From Halorussus sp. MSC15.2 (lineage in GTDB: Archaea > Halobacteriota > Halobacteria > Halobacteriales > Haladaptataceae): a stretch of 64,000 nt of DNA. Where the stretch lies: NCBI RefSeq assembly GCF_010747475.1, contig NZ_VSLZ01000003.1:496001-560000 (forward strand), written 5' to 3'. Numbering within the stretch: position 1 is the stretch's first letter; each line of letters starts with the position of its first letter. Shown here piece after piece: positions 8,918-17,314 of this stretch. The notes below the pieces were generated by a model. The model was not told where the DNA came from, ran no database searches, and saw only the letters and a list, made by a program, of their open reading frames with translations. Position numbers and translations under genes: made by a program.

Positions 8918-9634
8918 ATGGCGATACTGGAGATGGAGGACGTTGACGTCTACTACGGGAACAGTCACGTCCTGTTCGACCTCTCGCTCGACGTCGAGGA
9001 GAACGAGGTCGTCGTCCTGCTCGGGCGGAACGGCGCGGGCAAGACGACCACGCTCCGGAGCATCGTCGGGTCCGTGCCGCGGCGCGAGGGACGCATCACC
9101 TACCGCGGCACCGACATCGCCGACGCCGCGGTCGATAGAATCAGCGGGATGGGCGTCAAACTCGTCCCCGAGGACCGAAGGATATTCCCGACGCTGACCG
9201 TCCACGAGAACCTGCAGGTGGCGGCCGAGACCGCCGGAGACCCCCGTCCGGTCGAGGAGATGTACGACATCTTCCCGACGCTCGACGACCTCCGCGACAG
9301 TCTGGGCCGGGACCTCTCGGGGGGCGAACAGCAGATGCTCTCGGTGGGCCGAGCGCTCGTCCAGAACCCCGACCTCCTCCTGTTGGACGAACCCACCGAG
9401 GGTCTCGCGCCGGTCATCGTCGAGGACCTGCGGCGCGTGTTCCGCGAAATCGTCCGAGAGGACGTGACCGTCCTGCTGACCGAGCAGAACGTCCAGTTCG
9501 CGCTGGACCTCGCCGAGCGCGCCTACATAATCGAGAAGGGGTCGAACGTCTGGGAGGGGAGCGTGCCCGACCTCCGCGAGCGCGACGACCTGCTCGAAGA
9601 GTACCTCTCGGTCTCGGTAGCCGAGTCCGACTGA
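8918..9634 (+). CDS. livF: Liv-type ABC transporter ATP-binding protein LivF
   Basis: This is the second ATPase of the Liv importer, 238 residues. It has Walker A GRNGAGKTTT, LVPEDRRIFPTLTVHENL at the Q-loop region, signature LSGGEQQML, Walker B LLLLDEPTEGLAPV and H-loop LLTEQNVQFAL. I use the ATG at 8918 rather than the preceding in-frame GTG (8915), because GGAGGTGA (8904-8911) gives 6-nt spacing. The 49-nt gap after livG contains a near-duplicate of this start region (GAGGGGTGATGACG at the livG stop versus GAGGAGTGATGGCG here). This suggests a small local duplication. Confidence 0.93.
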   Translation: MAILEMEDVDVYYGNSHVLFDLSLDVEENEVVVLLGRNGAGKTTTLRSIVGSVPRREGRITYRGTDIADAAVDRISGMGVKLVPEDRRIFPTLTVHENLQVAAETAGDPRPVEEMYDIFPTLDDLRDSLGRDLSGGEQQMLSVGRALVQNPDLLLLDEPTEGLAPVIVEDLRRVFREIVREDVTVLLTEQNVQFALDLAERAYIIEKGSNVWEGSVPDLRERDDLLEEYLSVSVAESD

Positions 9635-9756
9635 CCCCGTCGAAATCGTTCGACACCGAGAAGGCCCGAGGGGTTCGGCGAGCGAGACGGGCGGTTCAAT
9701 CCCCGATTACGGACGCCCCGTCACCAGTAACCCACACTTATGAGTGGAGCTATTGT

Positions 9757-10041
9757 ATGGCTGGCAGAATGTCCGACGAACCCGAGAGCGAGATTATCCA
9801 CCGACAAATCGATACGGACCAACCGGAACCGGCGACCGAGGTCGCGGAGATAGTCGCGGATATCGAAGGCAAAGATTCGACGGAGATTTCGAACCTGTGG
9901 GAGTGTACGGACGAAGTCCTCCAGCATCTGTTCTCCAATCCGCCGAATGCGGAGGCCCAGATGCAGGTCGAGTTCAGTTACGAGAGCTACCGCATCACGG
10001 TGGAACAGGACGGAACGACGGAGTTCATAAAGACCGAATAA
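9757..10041 (+). CDS. HalOD1 output-domain protein
   Basis: The 94-residue acidic protein matches the small haloarchaeal HalOD1 output domain: alternating strands and helices with PATEVAEIVADIEGKDSTEISNLWECTDEVLQHLF, then an edge strand VEFSYESYRITVEQDGTTEFI. HalOD1 proteins are thought to be stand-alone signalling outputs, but their partners are unknown. A second in-frame ATG (9769, MSDEPESE) is an equally plausible start. It is a single-gene unit between livF and the convergent acyl-CoA synthetase. Confidence 0.75.
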   Translation: MAGRMSDEPESEIIHRQIDTDQPEPATEVAEIVADIEGKDSTEISNLWECTDEVLQHLFSNPPNAEAQMQVEFSYESYRITVEQDGTTEFIKTE

Positions 10042-10065
10042 CCCACCGCGAGGCCGACCGCCGAA

Positions 10066-11727
10066 CTACTCCTCGGTCTCGCGGTCTCGGAGCTTTCGGC
10101 GCTGAATCTTGCCGGTCGTCGTCTGCGGGAGTTCGTCGAGGAACTCGATTTCGCGGGGGTACTCGTGCTTGGCGAGGTCCTCGCGGACGAGGTCCCGAAT
10201 CTCCTCGCGGAGCGCGTCGTCGGGGGTCGCGCCGCCGACCGGTTGCACGAACGCCTTGATGATTTCGCCGCGTCGCTCGTCGGGGACGCCGACGACGCCG
10301 ACCTGTTCGACGTCCGGGTGTTCGAGGACGGCGCTCTCGACTTCGCCGGGACCCACGCGGTAGCCCGCGGTGATGATGACGTCGTCGTCGCGCGCCTTGA
10401 ACCAGACGTAGCCGTCCTCGTCGCGGGACCCGAGGTCCCCGGTCAGGTGCCACTCCGTGCCGTCGGGCGCGGTGACTGTCGCGTCCGCGGTCTTCTCCGG
10501 TTGGTTCCAGTACTCCTCGAAGACGACCGGGTCGCCGTCGCGTCGAACCGCTATCATCCCGACCTCGCCCCGCGGGCGGCGCTCGCCGGTCTCCGGGTCC
10601 ACGATTGCGACCTCGTGGCCGGGAACTGGCTTGCCCATGCTCCCCGGCCGGGCCGGGAACCAGTCCCGGCAGTTCGACACCAGCAGGTTGGCCTCGGTCT
10701 GGCCGTAGAGTTCGTTGACGGCGACGCCGGACAGTTCCTCGTCGGCCCAGTCGAGAATCTCGGGCGTCAGCGGTTCGCCGCCCGAGCAGACCGCCTTCAG
10801 GTCGAGGTCGTACTCGTCGGCGGGGTCCTCGACCTCCATCAGCATCCGGATGGCGGTCGGCGGGAGGAAGGCGTCGGTGACGCCGAACTCCGCCAGCAGT
10901 TCGTAGGCCGTCTCGGCGTCGAACCCGCCCATCGGGTAGCCGACGACCGGGCGGCCGTGGTGCCACGCCGGGAAGACGAGGTCGCCGAGCGCGCCAATCC
11001 ACGCCCAGTCGGCGGGGGTCCAGAACACCGACTCCGCGACGTCGCGCTCGAAGTACATGTAGAACGCCGGGCAGTGACCCAGCCACACGTCGTGGGTGTG
11101 GAGGACGCCCTTCGGCGGTCCCGTACTCCCGCTGGTGTACATGACGATGGCGGGCGTGTCCGCGTCGGTCTCGGCGACTTCGAACTCGGTCGGCCGGTCC
11201 TCGTGCAGCGCCTCGAACCGCTCGACGTCGGTCGGCGGGTCCGCGGCATCGACCGCCACGACGTGGTCGAGGTCCGGGCAGTCGTCGCGCACCGCCAGAA
11301 CCGTATCGAGGACCGACTCGTCGGCGACGACCGCCCTCGCCCCCGAGTCCGCGAGGCGATAGCGGAGCGCGTCGGTCCCGAACAGGACCGACAGCGGGAG
11401 CGAGACCGCACCTAACTTCCAGCACGCGAGGTGGGTGATGGGGTTGGCGGGCTTCTGCGGGACGACGACCGCCACGCGGTCGCCGCGTTCGACGCCGCGG
11501 TCGGCCAACCCGCGGGCGACGGCGTCCGTGCGCTCGTCGAGGTCCCGGAACGTGTAGGTCTCCCGCGACCCGTCCGGGTACGCCTGATGCAGCGCGGGCC
11601 GGTCGAGGTCCTCGTGCTTGCCCAGCGCGTCGTGAGCGATGTTGTAGTCGTCCGGTATCTGCTCCCACGAGAACTCCTCGCGGGCCTGCTCGTAGGTCGG
11701 AGCGTCGAGCGTGATGCGCCAAGACAT
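10066..11727 (-). CDS. AMP-forming acyl-CoA synthetase (medium-chain type)
   Basis: This enzyme activates a carboxylic acid to its CoA thioester through an acyl-adenylate; it has 553 residues. ANL-superfamily motifs are in order: IVMYTSGSTGPPKGVLHTH (phosphate loop), YGQTEANLLVSNC, TGDLGSRDEDGYVWFKARDDD (hinge region), ITAGYRVGPGEVE, and the catalytic-lysine motif TTTGKIQRRKLR at the C-terminus. The sequence resembles medium-chain or aromatic acyl-CoA synthetases rather than acetyl-CoA synthetase. It is a single gene on the minus strand in a neighbourhood rich in beta-oxidation functions, supplying CoA esters to them. Confidence 0.92.
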   Translation of the reverse strand: MSWRITLDAPTYEQAREEFSWEQIPDDYNIAHDALGKHEDLDRPALHQAYPDGSRETYTFRDLDERTDAVARGLADRGVERGDRVAVVVPQKPANPITHLACWKLGAVSLPLSVLFGTDALRYRLADSGARAVVADESVLDTVLAVRDDCPDLDHVVAVDAADPPTDVERFEALHEDRPTEFEVAETDADTPAIVMYTSGSTGPPKGVLHTHDVWLGHCPAFYMYFERDVAESVFWTPADWAWIGALGDLVFPAWHHGRPVVGYPMGGFDAETAYELLAEFGVTDAFLPPTAIRMLMEVEDPADEYDLDLKAVCSGGEPLTPEILDWADEELSGVAVNELYGQTEANLLVSNCRDWFPARPGSMGKPVPGHEVAIVDPETGERRPRGEVGMIAVRRDGDPVVFEEYWNQPEKTADATVTAPDGTEWHLTGDLGSRDEDGYVWFKARDDDVIITAGYRVGPGEVESAVLEHPDVEQVGVVGVPDERRGEIIKAFVQPVGGATPDDALREEIRDLVREDLAKHEYPREIEFLDELPQTTTGKIQRRKLRDRETEE

Positions 11728-11962
11728 GTTGGTTCTCCGAGTATCGGAGTCGGGTACGACGGGGGCGGTCTAAAAGGTGGGGATTGGTAACAGGCAACTT
11801 GGGACGTCGAACGGTACTCTCACCGGAACGGGAGGGGAGAAGCGACTCGACGTGTCCAATAAATCAGTGGCGGTCACCGGTCCCGAGAAAAGACTATGTA
11901 AACGATTGCCGTATCTACCCCGCGCACCACGAACCCGAGAGCCGGTGGTGTGAGGAGGGACG

Positions 11963-12424
11963 ATGACCGCAATAGCACGTCTAGAAATCATCCCGGTACG
12001 GGAGGGGAGTATGGCACCGTCCATCGCCAGAGCCGTCGAGATGCTCGACCAGTTCGACGTCTCCTACGAGACGACGGCGACGGACACCATCATCGAGGCC
12101 GAGTCCATCGACCAAGTGTTCGACGCGGTCCGGGCCGCGCACAAAGCGATTCCGGACGAGCGCGTCGTCACGTCTATCGAAATCGACGACGTGAGGGGAC
12201 GCCGACAGCGCGTCGGCGACCGGGTGGCGTCGGTCGAGCGCGCCCTCGGCCGTCCGCCGCGACGAATTCGGGAGTCACCCCAACAGCAAGCGCCGAGCCA
12301 ACAGTCGGCAACCGCAGGGGGAACACAGGGGTCCCAACAGAGTCAGCAGCGCTACAGTAGCAGGTCCGGCCGACGGACATCCGAACGGCGACCGACACCG
12401 ACGACGTCGAGTTCGACGTACTGA
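11963..12424 (+). CDS. MTH1187-family thiamine-binding protein with Gln/Ser-rich tail
   Basis: Residues 1-100 match the MTH1187/YkoF-like ferredoxin-fold family: MTAIARLEIIPVREGSMAPSIARAVEMLDQ, then VSYETTATDTIIEA and VVTSIEIDDVRG. Members bind thiamine or related ligands as tetramers. The remaining roughly 50 residues are unusual, a low-complexity tail rich in Gln, Ser and Arg (PQQQAPSQQSATAGG) that the family normally lacks and that is not acidic, unlike most haloarchaeal linkers. A good Shine-Dalgarno (GAGGAGGGA) sits 5 nt before the ATG. It is monocistronic. Confidence 0.8.
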   Translation: MTAIARLEIIPVREGSMAPSIARAVEMLDQFDVSYETTATDTIIEAESIDQVFDAVRAAHKAIPDERVVTSIEIDDVRGRRQRVGDRVASVERALGRPPRRIRESPQQQAPSQQSATAGGTQGSQQSQQRYSSRSGRRTSERRPTPTTSSSTY

Positions 12425-12480
12425 CGGTCCGGACCGCGTTCGGTCACTCGGCGACTATTCTTTCCGCGCCGGTCGGCGCG

Positions 12481-13252
12481 TCAGCGCGCGGTCCACCCGC
12501 CGTCCACCGCCAGACACTCGCCGGTGACGTACGAGGCGGCGTCGCTGGCGAGGAAGACGGCGGGACCGGCGATTTCCTCCGGGTCGGCGAACCGCGCCAT
12601 CGGCGTCCGGTCCACGATGGACTGCCGGAGTCGCTCGTTCTCCTGCAGTTCCTCGGTGAGGTCGGTGCGGACGTACCCCGGCGCGAGCGCGTTGACCCGC
12701 ACGTCGGGTGCCCAGTCGAGCGCCATGCTCTTCGTGAGACCGACGAGACCGTGCTTCGAGGCCACGTAGGGGTGCTGGCGCGGCAGGCCGACGAGTCCGC
12801 CGACGCTGGCGACGTTGACCACGGTCCCGCCGCGCTCCGCGAGGGAGTCGGCCGCCGCCCGCGCGCAGTCGAACGCCCCGCCCAGATTCACGTCGGTCGT
12901 GAAATCGAAGGCCTCGGCGTCCACGTCCTCGGGCGGCCCGAGCGCGGCGTCGGGGTTGATACCGGCGTTGTTCACCACCGCGTCCACCCCGCCCAGTTCG
13001 TCTTCGACTCGCTCGAACAGGTCGCTGACGGCCCGCTCGTCGGTCACGTCGGTCGGGGCGACGAGCGACGACGCGCCGCGGTCGCGCACGTCCGCGACGG
13101 CGTCCTCCACCGCCGCCTCGGTGCGGGCGGTCGGCACCACGTCGGCCCCGGCGTCGGCGAACCCCCCCGGCGATGGCCCGGCCAATGCCGCGGGTGCCGC
13201 CGGTCACGACGGCGACGGTTCCCGAGAGGTCGAAAGCGTCGAGCGTTGGCAT
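12481..13252 (-). pseudogene. Short-chain dehydrogenase/reductase (FabG-like), frameshifted in a G7 run
   Basis: This NAD(P)-dependent SDR is split by one extra base. From the ATG at 13252 the reading is MPTLDAFDLSGTVAVVTGG then TRGIGRAIAG, after which a run of seven G (plus-strand C7 at 13162-13168) throws it out of frame. With six G it continues GGFADAGADVV, NNAGIN, the catalytic serine region VASVGG, YVASKHG (Tyr/Lys pair) and VTGECLAVDGGWTAR to the stop. Everything else is intact and about 256 residues long, a normal SDR length. Either a sequencing error or a very recent or phase-variable mutation. The substrate is unknown; 3-oxoacyl or 3-hydroxyacyl thioesters are plausible in this context. 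Confidence 0.85.
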
Positions 13253-13344
13253 GCCTCCAGCGTCGGCGCGCGACGGCAAAACGGTTTGGTCGTTGTGGGG
13301 GTGTCCGGCGGAACGTCGGCGAAGGTCGGTTGGAGGAGGAGTCC

Positions 13345-14496
13345 TCAGAGCGGTTCGTCGCCGTCGATTATTCGCTTGGCGCGCCGGGCGAGGTCCGGGA
13401 CGCGGTGCTCCATGGCCGGGTACATCGGGTCGTCGCTGTTGCCTTCGAGGTACCGCCGGTAGAACATCTCGCCGAGCGCCGCGAGTTTGTACACCGCGAG
13501 CGACCGGTAGAATCGGTCGTGTTCGTACTCGATGCCGGTCTCCCGCTCGTAGCGCTCGACCAGTTCGCGGCGGGTCGAGTAGCCCTCCGACTCCATGAAC
13601 GTGGCCGTCAGTTCCGGCGTGGCCGGGTCCGGGTCGTCGGGGTCGCGCCAGTACGACAGCATCCACCCGAGGTCGGCCAGCGGGTCGCCGAGGGTCGCCA
13701 TCTCCCAGTCGAAGACGGCGGCGAGTTCCGGCGGCGTGCCCGGCGCGAACAGCACGTTGTCGAGTTTGTAGTCGCCGTGGACCAGCGCGTGTTCGTGGTC
13801 GGTCGGGCAGTTCTCCGCCAGCCAATCGCCGACCGACCGGAGTTCGGGCACCGTCCGCTCGTCGGCGGTCCGCTCAAAGGCCCAGTGGAGTTGCTTGGTC
13901 CAGCGCTCGACCTGTCGTTCGGTGTAGCCCGGCGGGTGGCCGAACTCGCCGAGTCCCACCTCCTCGTAGTCGAGCGCGTGAATCGCCGCGAGGGTGTCCA
14001 CGAGTTCCTCGCCGACGCGTCGGCGGGCCTCGGGCGTCCCGAAGCGGTCGGGTTCCGCGTCCCGGAGAACGTCGCCCTCCACGCGCTCCATCACGTAGAA
14101 GTCGCTGCCGACCACCGAGTGGTCCTCGCAGGCCAGCACGGTCCCCGGCACCGGGACGTCGGTGTCCTGTAGGGCGTCCAGCACCCGGTACTCCCGCAAC
14201 ACGTCGTGGGCGGTCTCGGCCGTCTCGCCGGGCGGCGGTCGCCGGACGACGAGTTCCCTGTCGCCCCACGTCACGAACAGCGTCTCGTTGGAGTGGCCCT
14301 CCTCGTGGTGCCGGACGGTGTACGTCTCGGTCTCGCCCAACTGCTGGGCGAGATAGTCCCGGAGCGCGCTCCGGTCGACGAGTCGTTCGAAGTAGTCGCG
14401 TTCGCGGTCGCTCTCGGAGCGGTCTCCCCCGTCATCGCTCGCGGAGCGGTCTCGGTCGGTGTCGGTCGTGGAGTGGTCGCGTTCGTCACCTGTCAT
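13345..14496 (-). CDS. APH/ChoK-fold phosphotransferase (ACAD10/11 kinase-domain type, LvaA-like)
   Basis: The 383-residue kinase-fold protein has an ATP loop region HHEEGHSNETLFVTWGDRELVVRRPP, Brenner motif LVHGDYKLDN and the metal-binding VFDWEMATLGDPLADLGW. The last two are typical of the phosphotransferase fused to acyl-CoA dehydrogenase in ACAD10/11 and of LvaA in levulinate catabolism, which phosphorylate 4-hydroxyacyl-CoA. The acyl-CoA dehydrogenase gene lies immediately divergent. I start at 14496 (MTGDERDHS); the upstream in-frame codons look non-coding and precede the expected transcript start. The N-terminal 35 residues are a Asp/Arg/Ser repeat containing two small palindromes. Substrate assignment is inferred. 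Confidence 0.85.
   Translation of the reverse strand: MTGDERDHSTTDTDRDRSASDDGGDRSESDRERDYFERLVDRSALRDYLAQQLGETETYTVRHHEEGHSNETLFVTWGDRELVVRRPPPGETAETAHDVLREYRVLDALQDTDVPVPGTVLACEDHSVVGSDFYVMERVEGDVLRDAEPDRFGTPEARRRVGEELVDTLAAIHALDYEEVGLGEFGHPPGYTERQVERWTKQLHWAFERTADERTVPELRSVGDWLAENCPTDHEHALVHGDYKLDNVLFAPGTPPELAAVFDWEMATLGDPLADLGWMLSYWRDPDDPDPATPELTATFMESEGYSTRRELVERYERETGIEYEHDRFYRSLAVYKLAALGEMFYRRYLEGNSDDPMYPAMEHRVPDLARRAKRIIDGDEPL
14409..14448. repeat. Two 3-nt-loop mini-palindromes in the kinase N-terminal extension
   Basis: Two hairpins with 5-bp perfect arms and 3-nt loops, CGCTC-TCG-GAGCG (14409-14421) and CGCTC-GCG-GAGCG (14436-14448), are 14 nt apart. They encode the repeated peptide DRSxSD in the disordered N-terminus of the kinase. 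Their form is like the hairpins in the histidine kinase gene at 62.2-62.4 kb. The arms are shorter and could be chance at this GC content. Confidence 0.45.
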
Positions 14497-14626
14497 GAGT
14501 TCGTCCTGCGGTGGTCGGTCGGCGGTTCCGCGGCCCGCGCCGTGTTCTCGCGCGGCCCGGACGTTTCGTGTCGATTGTACGTACAACTCCGGTAAAGAAC
14601 TTACGAGGGTAATAGAATCGGGGAAA

Positions 14627-14636
14627 TATTTTTACA
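14627..14636 (+). promoter_or_regulatory. Box A promoter of the acyl-CoA dehydrogenase gene (leaderless)
   Basis: TATTTTTACA is centred about 26 nt upstream of the ATG at 14658, which puts the transcript start at or very near the first codon. An opposing TTTACC element near 14591-14596 on the minus strand would drive the divergent kinase gene, so both promoters share about 70 nt and could be co-regulated. Confidence 0.6.
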
Positions 14637-14657
14637 TCGTTGTGGAGAGGTTGGAGT

Positions 14658-15872
14658 ATGGAGTACGACGACCCCGAGCGAGGCCGAGCGGTGGCCGAGC
14701 GCGTGCGTGAGTTCGTCCGAGAGGAGGTGATTCCCGTCGAGCGCGAGTACCTCGGCGAGGGGCCGGTCCCCCGCGACGCCGTCCGCCAACTCCGCGAGAC
14801 GGCGCGCGAGTACGACGTGTACGGCCCCCAGATACCCGAGGAGTACGGCGGTCTGGGGATGGGGTTCCGCGAGATGCTGCCCGTCTTCGAGGCGGCCGGG
14901 CGGAGCCTCCTCGGCGCGACGGCCATCCGCGCGAACGCGCCCGACGAGGGCAACATGCACACCCTCGAACTGGTCGGCACCGACGAACAGAAAGACGAGT
15001 GGCTCCGACCGCTGGCCGAGGGCGAGGCCCGGTCGGGATTCTCGATGACCGAACCCATGCAGGGCGCTGGGTCGGACCCGAAGATGATTCGCACGAGCGC
15101 CGAGAAGGACGGCGACGAGTGGGTCATCGACGGCCACAAGTGGTGGACAACGCAGGGGAGCGAGGCCGACGTGCTGCTGGTGATGGCCCGGACCGACGAG
15201 GACGCCCACCCGTATCAGGGCTGTTCCATCTTCCTCGTCCCCGCCGACACGCCGGGCGTCGAAATCGTGCGCGACATCCCGCACCTCGGCGGCGGTCTCA
15301 CCGGCGCGAGCCACGCCGAAATTCGGTACGAGGACGTCCGCGTGCCGGAGGAGAACCTGCTCGGCGAGGAGAACGCCGGGTTCGCCATCGCCCAGCAGCG
15401 CCTCGGCCCGGCGCGCCTGACCCACTGCATGCGGTTCTCCGGGATGGCCGAGCGCGCCCTCGACGTGGCGAAGGCCTACGCCGAGGAGCGCCGCGCCTTC
15501 GACGGGACGCTCTCGGACAAGCAGGCGCTCCGGTTCGAAATCGCCGAGGCCGAGACCCGCCTCCACGCCGCCCGGTCGATGGTCCGCCACGCCGCCCGAC
15601 AGATAGACGCGGGCAACGAGGCCCGCATCGAGGTGGCGATGAGCAAGACGTTCGCCGCGAACGTCACGCAGGACGCCATCGACACCGCGGTCCAGATATG
15701 CGGCGGCAACGGCATTGGCAAGGACCTGCCGCTTGCGGACTTCTACGAGAACGTGCGCCAGTTCCGCATCATCGACGGCGCGGACGAGGTCCACAAGCGG
15801 GTCATCGCGCGCGACGCCTTCGAGGACACCGACCCGAGCGAGGTCGAACACCTGCTCCGGTTCGGCGAGTGA
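14658..15872 (+). CDS. Acyl-CoA dehydrogenase, ACAD10/11-like (LvaC-like)
   Basis: The 404-residue FAD-dependent acyl-CoA dehydrogenase-fold enzyme has FSMTEPMQGAGSDPKMIRTSA (FAD/acyl binding), WWTTQGSEADVLLVMARTD, AQQRLGPARLTHCMR and QICGGNGIGKDLPLADFYENVR. The usual catalytic-Glu site (YEG in short/medium-chain enzymes) reads RIIDGADEVHKR, i.e. Asp. This signature is shared with ACAD10/11 and LvaC, which eliminate phosphate from 4-phosphoacyl-CoA rather than simply oxidise. With the divergent kinase it would make a split version of the animal fusion. Start 14658 fits the leaderless promoter. Classical dehydrogenation with an electron-transfer flavoprotein cannot be excluded. Confidence 0.92.
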   Translation: MEYDDPERGRAVAERVREFVREEVIPVEREYLGEGPVPRDAVRQLRETAREYDVYGPQIPEEYGGLGMGFREMLPVFEAAGRSLLGATAIRANAPDEGNMHTLELVGTDEQKDEWLRPLAEGEARSGFSMTEPMQGAGSDPKMIRTSAEKDGDEWVIDGHKWWTTQGSEADVLLVMARTDEDAHPYQGCSIFLVPADTPGVEIVRDIPHLGGGLTGASHAEIRYEDVRVPEENLLGEENAGFAIAQQRLGPARLTHCMRFSGMAERALDVAKAYAEERRAFDGTLSDKQALRFEIAEAETRLHAARSMVRHAARQIDAGNEARIEVAMSKTFAANVTQDAIDTAVQICGGNGIGKDLPLADFYENVRQFRIIDGADEVHKRVIARDAFEDTDPSEVEHLLRFGE

Positions 15873-15914
15873 GGTCGGCGAGACTGCGGGTTCGCTTCCG
15901 GTCGCCGCGGTCCC

Positions 15915-17084
15915 TCAGGGCGTCAGCACCGTCTTGATGCATCCGTCTCTCTTGTCCCGAAACGTCTCGTACATCTCCGGTCCCTTCTCCAGCGGTTCTC
16001 GGTGGGTGACGACGAATGAGGGGTCGATGTCGCCGTCCTCTATCTTCTCCAAGAGCGGGTCGAGATAGCGCTGGACGTGGGTCTGGCCGGTCTTCACGGT
16101 CAGGGCCTTGTTCATCAGCGGACCGACGGGAACGTTGTCCGCGTGTCCGAGGTAGACGCCGGGAACCGAGAGCGTCCCTCCCTTCCGACAGCACCTGATA
16201 GCCTGCCGGAGGACGTGCGGTCGGTCGGCCTCCAGATGCGCCTGCTGTTTCACCTCGTCCGCGACCCCCATGAGACCGGTGCCGTGGGCCTCCGTCCCGA
16301 CCGCGTCGATGCACCTGTCCGGACCACGGCCCCCGGTCATCGCCATCAGGCGGTCGTAGACGTCCTCGTCCTCGAAGTCGATGGTCTCGGCGTCCCCGTG
16401 TTCTCGCGCCATCTGCAGTCGCTCGGTCACTCTGTCGATGGCAATCACGCGGCCGGCACCGAGCATCCACGCGCTCTGGACGGCGAACTGTCCGACCGGA
16501 CCGCAACCCCAGACCGCGACCGTGTCGTCCGCCTCGATGTCGGCGTTCTCGGCGGCCATGTACCCCGTCGGGAAGACGTCCGAGAGCAGGAGGACCTGTT
16601 CGTCGGACAGGTCCGAGTCCACCTTGACCGGGCCGACGTCGGCGAACGGCACCCGCAGGTACTCCGCCTGTCCGCCGGCGTAGCCGCCCATCATGTGCGA
16701 GTAGCCGAACAGACCGGCGGGCGACTGGCCCATCATCTCGCGGGCTATCTCCTCGTTCGGGTTCGAGTTGTCACACAGCGAGTAGAGTTCCTCCTCGCAG
16801 AACCAACAGGAGCCACAGCTAATCGTGAAGGGCACGACAACGCGGTCGCCCTCCTCCAGGTTCTCGACGGCGCTCCCGACTTCGACGACCTCGCCCATCG
16901 GTTCGTGGCCCAACACGTCGCCCTCCCGCATCGTCGGCACGTACCCGTCGTAGAGGTGGAGGTCCGACCCGCAGATTGCGGTGGCGGTTATCTCGATTAT
17001 CGCGTCCCGGGGATTGACGATTTCGGGGTCGGGAACGTTCTCGACGCGGACGTCCTCCTTCCCGTGCCACGTGAGCGCCCTCAT
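15915..17084 (-). CDS. Zinc-dependent alcohol dehydrogenase (formaldehyde dehydrogenase-like MDR)
   Basis: This NAD(P)-dependent medium-chain dehydrogenase has 389 residues. The catalytic zinc region is [14 protein letters not shown] and [12 protein letters not shown]. The structural zinc loop has [15 protein letters not shown] (four cysteines), and a Rossmann [11 protein letters not shown] follows near residue 190. The long loop [27 protein letters not shown] is characteristic of the glutathione-independent formaldehyde dehydrogenase-like subgroup. I start at [12 protein letters not shown] (17084); the upstream in-frame stretch is Arg-rich and unlike the family. It is convergent with the acyl-CoA dehydrogenase. 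The substrate is probably a small alcohol or aldehyde. Confidence 0.9.
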   Translation of the reverse strand: MRALTWHGKEDVRVENVPDPEIVNPRDAIIEITATAICGSDLHLYDGYVPTMREGDVLGHEPMGEVVEVGSAVENLEEGDRVVVPFTISCGSCWFCEEELYSLCDNSNPNEEIAREMMGQSPAGLFGYSHMMGGYAGGQAEYLRVPFADVGPVKVDSDLSDEQVLLLSDVFPTGYMAAENADIEADDTVAVWGCGPVGQFAVQSAWMLGAGRVIAIDRVTERLQMAREHGDAETIDFEDEDVYDRLMAMTGGRGPDRCIDAVGTEAHGTGLMGVADEVKQQAHLEADRPHVLRQAIRCCRKGGTLSVPGVYLGHADNVPVGPLMNKALTVKTGQTHVQRYLDPLLEKIEDGDIDPSFVVTHREPLEKGPEMYETFRDKRDGCIKTVLTP

Positions 17085-17314
17085 CGGTCCCCCTCCCGCC
17101 GCTCGCGCCCGCCGGTTCCCGCGACGGGATTCGTCGTGCGGAGGGACTCGGTCTCGCCGTCTGCTCGTCGCGGTGCGGACCTCGTCGTTCGTAATAGCAG
17201 GGCGTCTGTCATGGTGAATCGCGTTCACAATCGACACAAACGGTCCATTAAAGATGGTGGCTGGTCTCCGAGGCGACGCGATGTCGTCACGCGGCTCCGG
17301 CCGGCAACGTCGCC

